Of a DNA stretch of 64,000 nucleotides, positions 63,101 to 64,000 are shown piece by piece. A program made the position numbers and the translations under genes. The stretch is from positions 1,939,459 through 2,003,458 of the forward strand of contig VZRR01007833.1 in the NCBI GenBank assembly GCA_013398015.1. Direction: 5' to 3'. How positions within the stretch are numbered: the stretch's first letter is position 1; every line of letters begins with the position of its first letter. Source of the stretch: Oreocharis arfaki. Taxonomy: Eukaryota; Chordata; Aves; Passeriformes; Paramythiidae. The notes beneath the pieces were generated by a model, which did not search any database, was not told the origin of the DNA, and saw only the letters and a program-made list of their open reading frames with translations.

Positions 63101-63966
63101 AAATTGTTCGAAAAAAACATTTTGAAAAATAATCAGAACTTCATTTTACCTTTCACTTCAAATATGAATACGAATAAATACGAATTCCTAATCTAACATT
63201 CACAAGACATACTGCCCTGTAAGATTGCTGCTTAATATTCAGCCAAAAAGCATGTCTCAAATACATTACTCCCTGTGGAAGGCAAGACATGAGAAAGCAA
63301 CCCCATTAAAAACTGCAGGTTAATGCCTCAATGCAAAAAGGCCAGCGCAAGAGAAAAAAACCCAACACACTCCCTATTCTGCTTTGGGCACACAAGATCT
63401 CTTCGGTTTCAGGTTAATGAGAAAGGGGCATCAAAATTTAAAATTAAGACTATTAGCAAAACCACTCCAAGAAGCAAACACTATGGTAGATTGTACTATC
63501 TGGCAATGCACTCTAAGCAAAGTGTGCACCACTCTTTTTGGGTTTTTTCCATCACCTTCCTAATCCAGCTTTCTATGGACATCACACAAATCCACCAACA
63601 TGCAGGATGTGTGCAAATCTCTTCACGTGAATAATCTGAATAATTCTTAGACCCCATGTAAGAAACAGCTATTCCTCACTTCTTTTTCTATCTCGTTCTG
63701 TCTTCCTCATAAAGTGAAACCCTTCTTCACTGCTGAAAACTCATTTAAAAACGTTTTTAAAAGAGACGGTAAAAACCAGGCTGTGACGTAGTTTGCTCTC
63801 GAGTCTACTTACACTTTATATTATAATATTGTAGATATACCCACCTGCAGAATTAACCAACACGCGGCAGAAATTTTTTAAAAATGAATACATAATAGAT
63901 GAACAGCCCTGTGTCCCGCTCCGGCCAGCCCTGCCTATATTAGGGAAGGGAAAGGGCCGGGCTCAC

Positions 63967-64000
63967 CCCGCCGGACCGCGACCCCCGGCCGGGCTGGACC
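63967..64000 (-). promoter_or_regulatory. R3HDM1: Edge of main CpG-island promoter; candidate 5'UTR exon 1 end
   Basis: The last ~100 bases change abruptly from AT-rich intron to GC-rich DNA with many CpGs. On the minus strand a donor-like CGGG|GTGAGC puts a possible exon end at 63,967, so the exon would extend beyond the window. This is the expected place for the housekeeping-type R3HDM1 promoter. In vertebrates ZRANB3 lies next door in the opposite direction, so a shared bidirectional promoter is plausible. No transcription start can be seen, and only the edge of the island is present. Confidence 0.45.

Larger units (their letters stand above)
45505..63966 (-). other. R3HDM1: Large 5' intron (non-coding)
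   Basis: AT-rich intronic DNA of about 18.5 kb between the proposed first exons. It holds a CR1 LINE tail (53,649-54,097), a possible older CR1 remnant (57,085-57,135), a purine-rich GA tract (52,107-52,166), an imperfect AT hairpin (55,700-55,730) and an isolated minus-strand donor at 62,065. The open frames here (up to about 100 codons) show no recognisable family and are not called as genes. Further 5' non-coding exons could be hidden here, because such exons cannot be recognised from sequence alone. Confidence 0.6.

Overview
The window looks like nuclear DNA from a bird. It is AT-rich and intron-dominated, and it carries a CR1 LINE tail and an avian-type solo LTR. Almost all of it is one gene on the minus strand, recognised as R3HDM1 (R3H domain containing 1) by translating the exons and comparing them with the remembered family sequence. 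A songbird is possible from the look of the LTR, but I cannot prove the species.

Layout, read 5'->3' along the gene from high to low coordinates. (1) At about 63.90-64.00 kb the sequence turns GC-rich. This is probably the edge of the main promoter CpG island, with a candidate first-exon splice donor. (2) About 18.5 kb of intron follows and contains a CR1 fragment at 53.65-54.10 kb. (3) A second, internal CpG island with a strong minus-strand donor lies at 45.25-45.50 kb and is proposed as an alternative promoter and first exon. (4) A candidate 209-bp 5' exon lies at 35.16-35.37 kb. (5) The start codon is at 34,251. (6) Seventeen coding exons run from 34.25 kb down to 1.185 kb. The gene continues past the left edge of the window.

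The 17 coding exons total 2,116 nt, which is 705 codons plus one base. Reading phase is maintained across every junction and all introns are GT-AG, so the model is internally consistent. Exon by exon the protein has an acidic N-terminus, a basic/Lys-Glu-rich linker, an R3H domain (about residues 167-233, with the R200-x3-H204 signature), a SUZ-type RNA-binding segment (about 234-303), a Ser-rich stretch, and a long Pro/Gln/Ser-rich low-complexity tail. The last third of the protein (about 390 residues if it matches the human length of about 1,100) is outside the window.

Points of interest: a predicted 82-codon upstream ORF in the alternative-promoter transcript, in the same frame as R3HDM1 and ending 9 nt before its AUG; a second upstream ORF overlapping that AUG; an exon-like coding island on the opposite strand at 15.42-15.55 kb; a precisely bounded 903-bp solo LTR with a perfect 5-bp target duplication; and a very GC-rich coding exon where the human Pro run is replaced by an Ala/Gly-rich sequence. 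I found no bacterial-type operons, CRISPR arrays, rRNAs or tRNAs. The brain microRNA miR-128-1, hosted by this gene in vertebrates, was not found by eye and is probably just beyond the left edge.
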